64,000 nt of DNA from Pseudarthrobacter sp. AL07. GTDB lineage: Bacteria > Actinomycetota > Actinomycetes > Actinomycetales > Micrococcaceae. The notes beneath the pieces were generated by a model. It worked only from the letters and a program-made list of their open reading frames with translations. It made no database searches and had not been told where the DNA came from. The position numbers and the translations under genes were made by a program. This document shows positions 1-7,902 of the stretch, one piece after another. How positions within the stretch are numbered: position 1 is the first letter of the stretch; the number at the start of each line of letters is the position of its first letter. Location of the stretch: the NCBI RefSeq assembly GCF_029960665.1, contig NZ_JASBRB010000009.1, forward strand, positions 49,054 to 113,053. Direction: 5' to 3'.

Positions 1-732
1 CGAGCCCGTGAAGGCGAGTTCGCCGTCGATCACCATGATCTTCCGGTGATTACGGAGGTCCGGGCGCCGCCACTGGCCCTGGGTCGGCAGCAGCGGGAGC
101 ATGCGCCGCCACTGGATCTTCCCGGCTTTGAGTCGGGTGAGGAGGTTGCGGTAACCCTTGACCCGGAGTGTGCCGATGTGGTCGAACAGCACCCTGACTT
201 CCACGCCGCGCTCGGCCGCCTCCTCGAGGGCGGTCAGCAGGTCATCGGTGATGTGGTCCGTACTCATGATGTAGAACTCGGCGTTAACGAAATTCTTGGC
301 CTTGCGCACGGCCTCGGTCATGGCCAGGATCGAGTCCGGATACCCGGGAATGAGGTCAACCGAGTTGCCGTCCACCATAGGGAGGGAGCCGAGCCGCTGG
401 TTCAGTTCGCCGGCGGACTTCACCCATTCGGGCCCCGTGTATTCACTGACGACGTCGGCGAGCGCCGAGATCCCGGACCGCACCCGGGTGTTGATGATCT
501 CCTGCTGCTGGCGGCGGCGGCGGGACAGCTTGAAGTTTCCGAACAGCAGAAAAAGGACCAGCCCCAGGAAAGGTATGAAGAAGATGCCCAGCAGCCAGGC
601 CATGGCCGTGGTGGGGCGTCTGTTGCCGGGGATGATGCCGATGGCCAGGACCCGGATCAGCAGGTCTGCCATGCTGAGCACCACCACCAACCACGTTGGT
701 GCGGTACCGAGAAGCGAAATTGGCCACAGCAC
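1..732 (-). CDS. cls: Cardiolipin synthase-like phospholipase D family protein (C-terminus beyond window)
   Basis: Membrane enzyme of the phospholipase D superfamily, expected to make cardiolipin from phosphatidylglycerol or CDP-diacylglycerol. Only the first 244 residues are in the window. Two hydrophobic segments (about residues 1-30 and 38-62) separated by a short GNRRPTT loop match the PLDc_N region, followed by a basic stretch (SRRRRQQQ). The first catalytic HxK(x)4D motif is visible as H229, K231 and D236, in HRKIMVIDG, just before the edge. I chose the GTG at 732 because a G-rich GGGGGT lies six bases upstream and no hydrophobic sequence precedes it. The second HKD motif should lie outside the window. 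It is divergent from pabC, with about 90 bp between the starts. Identification is firm at family level; substrate is inferred. Confidence 0.85.
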   Translation of the reverse strand, partial: MLWPISLLGTAPTWLVVVLSMADLLIRVLAIGIIPGNRRPTTAMAWLLGIFFIPFLGLVLFLLFGNFKLSRRRRQQQEIINTRVRSGISALADVVSEYTGPEWVKSAGELNQRLGSLPMVDGNSVDLIPGYPDSILAMTEAVRKAKNFVNAEFYIMSTDHITDDLLTALEEAAERGVEVRVLFDHIGTLRVKGYRNLLTRLKAGKIQWRRMLPLLPTQGQWRRPDLRNHRKIMVIDGELAFTGS

Positions 733-824
733 TGGAATACCCCCGGATTGCGTGCACCCGCGGACCGGTTCCGGCGGGGCAATGACCACAGCTTAGCCGC
801 GGTGGGCCCTACTAAGCTGGAGCC

Positions 825-1766
825 ATGACTTCTCCTGCGCCCGTGGTGCTCGTTTTCCTTGACCCCGCGTTCCCGGACGGCCGGCTGGCCGACGCTTCAC
901 AGCCCCAGCTGATGGCCACGGACCAGGGTGCCACCCGCGGCGACGGCGTGTTCGAATCCATGCTCGCGGTGGGCGGCGCCGTCCGGAAGCTCCAGGCTCA
1001 TCTGGATCGGCTGGCGGGGTCGGCCCAGGCCCTTGACCTGGTGATCCCGGCGCAGGACGTGTGGCGGGCAGCCATCTCCACGGGCGTTGCGGAGCACCGC
1101 ACCCAACACCCTGCTCCCTCGCCAGGCGAGGACGAGGTGGTGGTGAAACTCCTGATTACCCGTGGCCCGGACGGCGCGGAGTCCCCTACGTGCTGGGTTC
1201 AGGTCTCCCCGGTGGGCGCCCTCGGCCGCCGCCAGCGCGAAACCGGGATCGACGTCATCCTCCTGGACCGCGGCTACAACAGCGACGTGGCTGAGCGTGC
1301 CCCGTGGCTGCTGCTGGGCGCCAAGACCCTGTCCTACGCCACGAACATGGCCGCCCTGCGGTACGCCCACAAACAGGGCGCCGAGGACGTCATCTTCACC
1401 TCCTCAGACGGCCGGGTCCTGGAGGGTCCCACGTCCACTGTGCTGCTGGCACATCTGGAAACCTCCGACGACGGCGCCGGCGCCACCCGGACGGTGCGCC
1501 GGCTCATCACCCCGCAACTGGACAGCGGGATCCTCCCCGGGACCTCCCAGGGTGCCCTTTTCGCGGCGGCCAAGACGGCCGGGTGGGAGCTCGGGTATGG
1601 TCCGCTGGAACCGCAGGACCTGCTGGGTGCCGACGCCGTATGGCTGATTTCCAGCATCAGGCTGCTTGCACCTGTGAACCACATTGACGGCAAGGAAGTG
1701 GGAACGCCTGCCGTACAGAAGCAGCTGACGGCCGAACTCAACGCATTGTTTGCCGGGGTTCAGTAG
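825..1766 (+). CDS. pabC: Aminodeoxychorismate lyase / class IV aminotransferase
   Basis: PLP-dependent fold-type IV enzyme. PabC removes pyruvate from 4-amino-4-deoxychorismate to give p-aminobenzoate for folate synthesis; relatives are branched-chain and D-amino-acid aminotransferases. The 313-residue length is usual. The Schiff-base lysine is K167 in GAKTLSYATNM, and a class IV phosphate-binding stretch with LEGPTSTVLL follows about 40 residues later, then the C-terminal GILPGTS-type motif. ATG 825 follows a TGGAG element. A short degenerate tandem repeat begins at the stop codon and separates this gene from the downstream Nudix gene. Assignment to PabC rather than another class IV aminotransferase rests on overall resemblance, so the exact substrate is less certain than the fold. 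Confidence 0.8.
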   Translation: MTSPAPVVLVFLDPAFPDGRLADASQPQLMATDQGATRGDGVFESMLAVGGAVRKLQAHLDRLAGSAQALDLVIPAQDVWRAAISTGVAEHRTQHPAPSPGEDEVVVKLLITRGPDGAESPTCWVQVSPVGALGRRQRETGIDVILLDRGYNSDVAERAPWLLLGAKTLSYATNMAALRYAHKQGAEDVIFTSSDGRVLEGPTSTVLLAHLETSDDGAGATRTVRRLITPQLDSGILPGTSQGALFAAAKTAGWELGYGPLEPQDLLGADAVWLISSIRLLAPVNHIDGKEVGTPAVQKQLTAELNALFAGVQ

Positions 1767-1821
1767 TTCGTTGGGATTCAGCAGTTTTCCGGGATGCAGC
1801 AGTTTTTCGCCGTTCAGCAGG
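1756..1821 (+). repeat. Degenerate 17-20 bp tandem repeat, about 3.5 units
   Basis: Successive units begin GGGTTCAGTAGTT (1756), GGGATTCAGCAGTTTT (1773) and GGGATGCAGCAGTTTTT (1791), and a last partial GTTCAGCAG ends by about 1821. The first unit contains the pabC stop codon and the last runs into the AGGAGG ribosome-binding site of the Nudix gene. It is a short local duplication with no obvious hairpin. Confidence 0.55.
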
Positions 1822-1834
1822 AGGGCCTGAGGCC

Positions 1835-2302
1835 ATGGCGGTTCGCAGTGCGGGGATCCTGCTGTACCGGCGGGGAGCAGACGGGCTGGACGTATGGATA
1901 GCGCACATGGGCGGACCGTTCTGGGCGCGCAAACAGACCCAGTCCTGGTCGGTTCCCAAGGGCGAATACCTTCCCGACGAGGAACCCCTGGTGGCCGCCC
2001 TCCGGGAATTTGCCGAACAGATCGGCACGCCGCCGCCGGCCGTTGACTACTTCGAACTGGGCGCCTTCCGGCAACCGTCCGGAAAGATTATTACGGTGTT
2101 TGCGGCTGAGTCTGACTTCCAGCCGGATGGGATTGTGAGCAACACGTTTCCGCTGGAGTGGCCCAGAGGATCCGGCATCATCCAGGACTTTCCCGAGGTG
2201 GACGACGCCCGGTGGGTGACGGAAACCGATGCCCGCGGCAAGCTGGTCAAGGGCCAGCTTCCGATCCTGGACGCGCTCCTGCAGCGTCTTGAACGGCACT
2301 GA
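1835..2302 (+). CDS. Nudix hydrolase
   Basis: Small (155-residue) Nudix hydrolase, a family that cleaves nucleoside diphosphates linked to another moiety. After an N-terminal strand (SAGILLYRRG) comes a Nudix box at about residues 49-72: the conserved G is in KGEY, the E in PDEEP, and the core reads REFAEQIG. The consensus REUXEEXGU therefore has Gln in place of the second Glu of the EE pair, while the R-E and first E are kept. ATG 1835 has an AGGAGG about ten bases upstream. It probably shares a transcript with pabC (68-bp gap). Substrate cannot be predicted. Confidence 0.85.
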   Translation: MAVRSAGILLYRRGADGLDVWIAHMGGPFWARKQTQSWSVPKGEYLPDEEPLVAALREFAEQIGTPPPAVDYFELGAFRQPSGKIITVFAAESDFQPDGIVSNTFPLEWPRGSGIIQDFPEVDDARWVTETDARGKLVKGQLPILDALLQRLERH

Positions 2303-2386
2303 ATTGATCCGCCCCAGACCCGCGGCGGGTACTGTCGGGCGGAACTGCCCTTTTGGTCCGTCGCGCAGGTCCGTATGGTTTGATGC

Positions 2387-2860
2387 ATGAACTCTGACAC
2401 AGAGCCGACCAACACATTGACGTTTGACGAATGCTGGGAGTTGCTGGCCGATGACATGCTGGGGCGCCTGGCCCTGGTAGTGGACGGCCATCCGGAGATC
2501 TTTCCGGTCAACTACGTGCTGGACCGCAAAAGCATTGTCTTCCGCAGCGCCGGTGGCTCTAAACTGTGGGGCGCCCAGGCGGACCGTCCCGCGGCGCTGG
2601 AGATCGACGGATACGATCCCCGCACGGAGATCGCATGGAGCGTGGTGGTGCGCGGAGACACCGCAGTGATCGAGGCCCAGGCCGAGAAGGACGCCGTTGA
2701 CGCCCTCCATCTGGAGCCCTGGCAGCCCTGGCAGCCCGGGCCAAAAGACTACTACATCCGGCTGACCCCGTTTGCACTGACCGGCCGGCGTTTCCGGGTC
2801 ACCAAACCGGACGTCTGGAACACCCGGTTGTCGGACCGCCGTCGTGCTTCCTTCGAGTAA
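2387..2860 (+). CDS. Pyridoxamine 5'-phosphate oxidase-like flavin-binding protein
   Basis: 157-residue protein of the PNPOx-like split-barrel (FMN-binding) superfamily, resembling 'pyridoxamine 5'-phosphate oxidase family' or nitroimidazole-resistance-type proteins. The N-terminal pattern CWELLADDMLGRLALVVDG followed by EIFPVNYVLD is characteristic, as is the central strand IVFRSAGGSKL. No membrane segment or signal peptide. Such proteins bind FMN, F420 or haem and often have unknown substrates; nothing here supports a role in PLP synthesis specifically. ATG 2387 is the first good start. The gene is followed within 20 bp by the thiolase, so co-transcription is plausible. Confidence 0.75.
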   Translation: MNSDTEPTNTLTFDECWELLADDMLGRLALVVDGHPEIFPVNYVLDRKSIVFRSAGGSKLWGAQADRPAALEIDGYDPRTEIAWSVVVRGDTAVIEAQAEKDAVDALHLEPWQPWQPGPKDYYIRLTPFALTGRRFRVTKPDVWNTRLSDRRRASFE

Positions 2861-2879
2861 CGCGGGCGACAGTCACCCC

Positions 2880-4145
2880 ATGAGCCACGATTCTCACGTC
2901 CCCGTCATCCTGGGCGGCGCAAGGACCCCCTTCGGCAAGTTCCGCGGCAGCCTGTCCGGGCTCACCGCCAGCGAACTGGGTGCCCACGCCATCCGGAACG
3001 CACTGGAACGGTCCGGGGTGGTGCCGGAACAGATCCAGGCCGTCATCGTGGGGCAGGTTATCCAGGCGGGCGCCGGTCAGGGACCCGCCCGGCAGGCCAG
3101 CCTCGCCGCCGGCATCGGCTGGGATGTGCCCACCGTGACCATCAACAAACTGTGCCTGTCCGGGCTGACCGCCGTGATCGATGCCGCCCGGATGATCCGC
3201 GCCGGCGAGGCTGATTTCATTGTGGCGGCAGGCCAGGAATCCATGACCAACGCCCCACACCTGCTGCCCCGGCTCCGCAGCGGCGTCGCGATCGGTGACG
3301 CGCCGCTGCTGGATTCGCTGAACTTTGACGGCCTGCAGGACCCCGTCTCAGGTGAACTGATGGGCTCCGCCACCGACGCCGGGAACGTCCGCCTGGGCAT
3401 CAGCCGCGAGGACCAGGACGCCGTGGCCGCCTTTTCGCACCAACGGGCAGAGGCCGCCCGGGCGGCCGGCATCCTGGCTGAGGAGATCGCTCCGGTGGAG
3501 GCCCCGCAGCGGCGGGGACCCGCCGTCGTGATTAATTCCGACGAGGGCATCCGCGCCGGCACCACAATCGAGACGCTGGCGGCACTGAAGCCCGCCTTCT
3601 CCAAGGATCCGGCCGCCACCATCACCGCCGGTTCTGCCTCCCCGCTGTCCGACGGCGCGGCCGCCGTGGTAGTGGCCAGCAAGGCAGCAGCGGAAGCGGC
3701 CGGCCTCAGTTGGATCGCGGAAATCGGCAGCCACGGCCAGACCGCCGGACCGGACGGTTCCCTGCATTCCCAGCCGTCCCGCGCCATTGAGCGGGCCCTG
3801 AAACTTGAAGGGATGACCATTGACGACGTGGACCTGATTGAGATCAATGAAGCCTTCGCCTCGGTGGTATTGCAGTCCGCCACGGACCTGGGGATCGACG
3901 CGGACAGGATCAACGCCGACGGCGGCGCCATCGCCTTGGGCCACCCGGTGGGCGCATCGGGGGCCCGTCTGGTCCTGCATCAGGCACTGGCGCTGAACCG
4001 GCGCGGCGGCGGGACAGGAGTGGTCGCCTTATGCGGCGGCGGTGGCCAGGGCGAGGCCCTGATCCTCAAAGCCCGACCCACACCCCTCCTCCAAAGCAAC
4101 GCGGGGTCACTTAACGCCCATGCGGAGGCTTTGGACGGGCGCTAA
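2880..4145 (+). CDS. Acetyl-CoA C-acetyltransferase (thiolase) with a C-terminal tail encoded by a palindromic repeat
   Basis: Thiolase of 421 residues that condenses or cleaves acyl-CoA/3-ketoacyl-CoA. Nucleophilic Cys92 lies in NKLCLSG; the NEAFA motif, the GHPVGASGA His motif and the second catalytic Cys in ALCGGGGQGE follow in the usual order. I start at ATG 2880 (MSHDSHVPVI); the frame is open upstream to 2844 but that would overlap the preceding gene. The thiolase fold ends at about EALILKAR; the last 20 or so residues (SNAGSLNAHAEALDGR end) and the TAA stop lie inside a long inverted repeat (4095-4161), so the tail looks acquired. An acyl-CoA ligase follows, suggesting a fatty-acid or aromatic-acid CoA pathway; substrate unresolved. 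Confidence 0.9.
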   Translation: MSHDSHVPVILGGARTPFGKFRGSLSGLTASELGAHAIRNALERSGVVPEQIQAVIVGQVIQAGAGQGPARQASLAAGIGWDVPTVTINKLCLSGLTAVIDAARMIRAGEADFIVAAGQESMTNAPHLLPRLRSGVAIGDAPLLDSLNFDGLQDPVSGELMGSATDAGNVRLGISREDQDAVAAFSHQRAEAARAAGILAEEIAPVEAPQRRGPAVVINSDEGIRAGTTIETLAALKPAFSKDPAATITAGSASPLSDGAAAVVVASKAAAEAAGLSWIAEIGSHGQTAGPDGSLHSQPSRAIERALKLEGMTIDDVDLIEINEAFASVVLQSATDLGIDADRINADGGAIALGHPVGASGARLVLHQALALNRRGGGTGVVALCGGGGQGEALILKARPTPLLQSNAGSLNAHAEALDGR

Positions 4146-4161
4146 GTGACCCCGCGTTGCT
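4095..4161. repeat. Long inverted repeat P1 (CAACGCGGGGTCAC family)
   Basis: Left arm 4095-4119 and right arm 4137-4161 are complementary at 24 of 25 positions, with a 17-nt loop. The outer core CAACGCGGGGTCAC, a 4-nt variable block, then CGCCC also occurs in the inverted repeat at 53369-53433, and the loops share GGAGG and CTTT. The right arm holds the thiolase stop codon (4143-4145). No U-tract follows, so it is not a canonical Rho-independent terminator. Confidence 0.9.
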
Positions 4162-4192
4162 GTCAACCACTCCACTAGCCGGACAGGACACC

Positions 4193-5776
4193 ATGAACAC
4201 TTCACCTACCGCCGAAGAGGGTTTCGGGACCATCTCTGTTGCCGCAATTCTGGCTGAATCCGCCGCACGCTTCCCGGACTCCGTGGCCCTCGTGGTGGGC
4301 GAGGAGCGGGTGACCTACAGCGAACTCTGGGAACAGACGCGCGCGTATGCAGGTGCGTTGCGGGACCGTGGCGTGGGGCACGCCAGCCGCGTGGCCCTGC
4401 TGATGCCCAATGTTGCTGATTTCGCCCGGGTCTACTACGCGGTCCTCGCGCTGGGCGGCGTGGTGGTGCCGTTGCATGCGCTGCTGAAGGGCAGGGAGAT
4501 CGAGTACATGCTGCGCGACAGCGGCGCGCAGCTGCTCGTCTGCGCCGGACCGCTCCTTGAGGAAGGTGCCAAAGGCGCCGCGGCCGCGGGCATCGACGTC
4601 GTGACCGTCCTGGTGCCGGAGGGGCCCGAGGGCGCCGCCCGGCTGGAGACCGAAGCGGCAGGAGCCGAGCCCATCAGCACCTGGCTGCCGCTGCGGCCCT
4701 TCGAGACGGCCACGATTCTGTACACATCCGGGACCACCGGCCAGCCCAAGGGCGCCTTGGGCAGCCACTTCGCCCTTGTGGAACAGACCAATACGCTGCT
4801 GACCAGCACGTTTGATCTCCGCCGCGGTGACGTCATCTTCGGCGGACTGCCGATGTTCCACACCTTCGGCCAGACGTGCGTCCTCAACACCGGGCTGCGG
4901 GCGGGAGCCACCATCGTGATGCTGCCCAAGTTCCGCGGGGACGCAGCCCTGGATGTCCTCGCCCGGCACAACATCAACGTCTTCTTCGGCGTGCCCACCA
5001 TGTACATCGCCATGCTCGAAGCCGCCCGCACCAACACCGGCCGGTCCAACGCCCTGCGCTACTGCATCTCCGGCGGCGCGTCCCTGCCGGTGGCGGTGAT
5101 GGACAGGTTCAAGACGGAATTCGGCTCGGACATTTACGAAGGCTACGGACTGACAGAGACGTCCCCGGTTGCCACCTTCAACCATGTAGGCAAAGCGCCG
5201 CGGCCCGGAACGGTAGGCCAGGCCATTTGGGGAGTCCAGGTGGAGATCGCCCGCGCGGACGTCCAGGATGCCATCGAACTGCTGCCCACGGGGGAGTTAG
5301 GCGAGCTGGTGGTCCGGGGGCACAACCTCTTCAAGGGCTACCTCAACCGGCCCGAGGCCACCGCCGAGGCTGTGGTGGACGGCTGGTTCCGGACCGGCGA
5401 CCTGGGCACCAAGGACGGGGACGGTTACCTCCGGATCCTGGACCGGAAGAAGGAGATGATCATCCGGAACGGCTTCAACGTCTACCCGCGCGAGGTAGAG
5501 GAAGTCCTCAGCCGGCACGAGGCAGTCCTGAGCGTTGCCGTCTATGGCGTCCCCGACGAAACCCATGGGCAGGAGGTGGCGGCCGCCGTCGTCCTCAATC
5601 CGGGCAGCAGCGCCACCGTTGATGAGTTGCGGGACTTCGCCGCCGCGGAATTGGCGGCGTATAAGTATCCGCGGATCATTACCCTAGTCATCGAATTCCC
5701 CACCGGCCCCAGCGGCAAGGTCCTCAAGCGCGAACTCACCGCCCGATACAGCGCCGCCCATACTCCAACAGGGTGA
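4193..5776 (+). CDS. Long-chain fatty-acid/aryl acid CoA ligase (AMP-binding)
   Basis: ANL-superfamily acyl-CoA synthetase of 527 residues: activates a carboxylic acid with ATP to an acyl-adenylate, then transfers it to CoA. The P-loop YTSGTTGQPKGA, the aromatic/GYGLTETSP motif, the ATP-ribose TGDLG motif, the hinge region DRKKEMIIRNGFNVYPREVE and the C-terminal lysine in GPSGKVLKREL are all present. ATG 4193 has AGGACA just upstream; an earlier in-frame TTG (4157) falls inside the palindrome P1 and is unlikely. With the preceding thiolase it forms an acid-activation and thiolysis pair. The acid cannot be named from sequence. Confidence 0.9.
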   Translation: MNTSPTAEEGFGTISVAAILAESAARFPDSVALVVGEERVTYSELWEQTRAYAGALRDRGVGHASRVALLMPNVADFARVYYAVLALGGVVVPLHALLKGREIEYMLRDSGAQLLVCAGPLLEEGAKGAAAAGIDVVTVLVPEGPEGAARLETEAAGAEPISTWLPLRPFETATILYTSGTTGQPKGALGSHFALVEQTNTLLTSTFDLRRGDVIFGGLPMFHTFGQTCVLNTGLRAGATIVMLPKFRGDAALDVLARHNINVFFGVPTMYIAMLEAARTNTGRSNALRYCISGGASLPVAVMDRFKTEFGSDIYEGYGLTETSPVATFNHVGKAPRPGTVGQAIWGVQVEIARADVQDAIELLPTGELGELVVRGHNLFKGYLNRPEATAEAVVDGWFRTGDLGTKDGDGYLRILDRKKEMIIRNGFNVYPREVEEVLSRHEAVLSVAVYGVPDETHGQEVAAAVVLNPGSSATVDELRDFAAAELAAYKYPRIITLVIEFPTGPSGKVLKRELTARYSAAHTPTG

Positions 5777-5867
5777 TCAGGCGGGAATGATGCGGGGAAA
5801 CGCGCGTTGGTTACGGAACATGACGACGGCGGCGGTGCGGCGGGGCGGGGCGAGTGTTACGTTTTTG

Positions 5868-5960
5868 GGGAGTAATGAGAACCGGCGCCAAGCCCTGACT
5901 GGCCGGTCGGCAACCCTCCCTTTCGCGGCGGGGTGCCTCAGGTGAATACTCGGCATATCG
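5868..5960 (+). promoter_or_regulatory. SAM-IV-class S-adenosylmethionine riboswitch
   Basis: Upstream of the metZ operon. The closing helix P1 can be seen as GAGTA (5870-5874) pairing with TACTC (5947-5951). Inside lie the conserved stretches GGCGCCAAGCCC, GGTCGGCAACCCTCC and GGGGTGCC...AGGTGA, the core expected of the actinobacterial SAM-IV (SAM-I-like) aptamer. Possible downstream pairing elements extend to about 5975. Established role of this class: S-adenosylmethionine binding lowers expression of methionine or sulfur-assimilation genes. No intrinsic terminator was seen between aptamer and the GTG at 6000, so control may be at translation initiation. Confidence 0.88.
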
Positions 5961-5999
5961 ACCCATTCGAGCTGCAAGCGTGAAAGAAGGAGTTCCGTC

Positions 6000-6269
6000 G
6001 TGTCTGACGCCCCCGCCCCTGCCCCTGCCCCTGAAGAGAAACTGTCGTACCGGCTTGTCACCGGGCCGGACGACAGGTCTTTCTGTGAACGGATTTCCAC
6101 TGCCCTGGCCGAAGGGTACGTCCTGCACGGCAGCCCCGCCGCCACGTTCAACGGCACCAGCGTGATTGTTGCGCAGGCACTGATCCTCCCGGCAGCCATC
6201 GCAACGTCGGACGCCGCCGTGGCCACCGCCGTTGAAGACCTCGATTTCGACGGCGAGGGCCACGCATGA
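6000..6269 (+). CDS. DUF1737 domain protein
   Basis: 89-residue protein. Residues 16-50 (YRLVTGPDD, then ERISTALAEGY, then HGSPA) match the DUF1737 pattern, a small domain of unknown function often next to sulfur or methionine genes. An Ala/Pro-rich N-terminus (APAPAPAPE) precedes it. GTG 6000 is supported by AAGGAG about eight bases upstream, just after the SAM riboswitch. Its TGA overlaps the ATG of the rhodanese gene by four bases, indicating translational coupling. Function unknown; placement makes a role in sulfur metabolism plausible. Confidence 0.8.
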   Translation: MSDAPAPAPAPEEKLSYRLVTGPDDRSFCERISTALAEGYVLHGSPAATFNGTSVIVAQALILPAAIATSDAAVATAVEDLDFDGEGHA

Positions 6270-6679
6270 GCTACGCCGGAGACCTCACCCCGCAGGAAGC
6301 CTGGGCCAAGCTGGAGCAGGGCGCCATTTTGGTGGACGTCCGGACCGAAGGCGAATGGGCCCACATCGGCATCCCCGACACCAAGGCCACGGACAACGAT
6401 CCCCTGTTCATCCCGTGGACCTTCCCCGGCGGCATCCCCAACCCGGAATTCATCGCCGACCTGACACAGCAGGCACCGGAGGACGACGGCGCCGAACTGG
6501 TGTTCCTCTGCCGCTCCGGCCAGCGCTCCATCGCCGCCGCCATCGCCGCGACGCAGGCCGGCTTCACCGCTTACAACGTCCTTGAGGGTTTCGAAGGCGA
6601 GCCGGACCGCTACGGCGAGCGCACCGTCAACGGCTGGAAGAACCGCGGCCTCCCCACCAACCTGGGAATAGCCAAGTGA
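6266..6679 (+). CDS. Rhodanese-like sulfurtransferase
   Basis: Single-domain rhodanese (137 residues). The N-terminal signature ILVDVRTEGEWAHIGI and the active-site loop with Cys82 in FLCRSGQRS are present, so persulfide formation is possible. It lies between DUF1737 and metZ, overlapping both by four bases (ATGA and GTGA). That arrangement and the upstream SAM riboswitch suggest it delivers sulfur to, or is paired with, O-succinylhomoserine sulfhydrylation; that is inference. The GYTAYNVLEGFEGE-like C-terminal part is typical of single-domain rhodaneses. Confidence 0.88.
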   Translation: MSYAGDLTPQEAWAKLEQGAILVDVRTEGEWAHIGIPDTKATDNDPLFIPWTFPGGIPNPEFIADLTQQAPEDDGAELVFLCRSGQRSIAAAIAATQAGFTAYNVLEGFEGEPDRYGERTVNGWKNRGLPTNLGIAK

Positions 6680-7884
6680 CCTTCAACCCCGACGCCGCCG
6701 GCTGGAGCGCCGAAACGCAGGCCGTCCGCGGCGGGCTGGACCGCACGAACTTCCAGGAGACCACCGAGCCGGTCTTCCTGAACTCGGGCTTCGTCTACGA
6801 GTCCGCTGCCGCCGCCGAGCGCGCCTTCACCGGCGAGGACGAACGCTTCGTCTACTCCCGGTACGGCAACCCGTCCGTGGCCACCTTCCAGGAACGCCTT
6901 CGCCTGCTCGAAGGCACCGAAGCGTGCTTTGCGACGGCATCTGGCATGTCAGCTGTGTTCACCGCACTGGGCGCCCTGCTGGCGGCCGGGGACCGGGTGG
7001 TTGCCGCGCGCTCACTCTTCGGCTCCTGCTTTGTGATCCTGAACGAGATCCTGCCGCGCTGGGGCGTGGAAACCGTGTTCGTTGACGGCCCGGACCTCGA
7101 ACAGTGGGCTGCTGCGCTGTCGGAACCCACCACCGCAGTGTTCTTCGAATCGCCATCCAACCCGATGCAGGAAATCGTGGACATCGGCGCGGTCAGCGAA
7201 CTGGCGCACGCCGCCGGGGCCACCGTCGTCGTCGACAACGTCTTCGCCACTCCCCTGCTGCAGCGCTGCGGCCAGCTGGGCGCGGACGTGATTGTGTACT
7301 CCGGCACCAAGCACATCGACGGCCAGGGACGCGTCCTGGGCGGAGCCATCCTGGGCACCAAGGAGTTCATTGACGGCCCGGTCAAGCAGCTCATGCGGCA
7401 CACCGGCCCGGCCCTCTCCGCGTTCAATGCCTGGGTGCTGACCAAAGGACTGGAGACCATGGCGCTGCGCGTGAATCACTCCTCCGCGTCCGCGCTGCGG
7501 CTGGCCAAATGGCTCGAAAAGCAGCCGGCAGTCAGCTGGGTTAAGTACCCGCTGCTCGAGTCCCACCCGCAGTACGAACTTGCCGCCAAGCAGATGAAGG
7601 CCGGCGGCACCGTCCTCACGCTGGAACTTGCGACGACGGGTGGCCGCTCGGGCAAAGAAGCCGCCTTTGCGCTGCTGGACGCCTTGCGGATCATCGACAT
7701 CTCCAACAACCTGGGCGATTCCAAGTCCCTCATCACCCATCCGGCCACCACCACGCACCGCGCCATGGGTCCCGAAGGCCGCGCCGCCATCGGGCTCAGC
7801 GACGGTGTGGTGCGGCTGTCCGTGGGCCTGGAGGACGTGGACGACCTCATCGGCGACCTGGAGCAGGCCCTGAAGCACATCTGA
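6676..7884 (+). CDS. metZ: O-succinylhomoserine sulfhydrylase
   Basis: Cys/Met-metabolism PLP enzyme (402 residues) that makes homocysteine directly from O-succinyl- (or O-acetyl-) homoserine and sulfide. The family pattern is clear: YSRYGNPSV near the start, ATASGMSAVF, then the PLP lysine K212 in YSGTKHIDGQGRVLGG, and the C-terminal RLSVGLEDVDDLIGDL block. The HIDGQGR sequence after the lysine is typical of MetZ rather than of cystathionine enzymes. GTG start overlaps the rhodanese stop. Third gene of the SAM-riboswitch operon, so it should be repressed by S-adenosylmethionine. Its stop lies 19 bp from the convergent argP stop. Confidence 0.92.
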   Translation: MTFNPDAAGWSAETQAVRGGLDRTNFQETTEPVFLNSGFVYESAAAAERAFTGEDERFVYSRYGNPSVATFQERLRLLEGTEACFATASGMSAVFTALGALLAAGDRVVAARSLFGSCFVILNEILPRWGVETVFVDGPDLEQWAAALSEPTTAVFFESPSNPMQEIVDIGAVSELAHAAGATVVVDNVFATPLLQRCGQLGADVIVYSGTKHIDGQGRVLGGAILGTKEFIDGPVKQLMRHTGPALSAFNAWVLTKGLETMALRVNHSSASALRLAKWLEKQPAVSWVKYPLLESHPQYELAAKQMKAGGTVLTLELATTGGRSGKEAAFALLDALRIIDISNNLGDSKSLITHPATTTHRAMGPEGRAAIGLSDGVVRLSVGLEDVDDLIGDLEQALKHI

Positions 7885-7902
7885 CGGCAGGCGGCGGCCA
7901 GT

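Noticed and set aside
5777..6364. Minus-strand frame of 195 codons over the SAM riboswitch and DUF1737 gene
   Set aside because: It overlaps a clear riboswitch and conserved genes, and has no domain.
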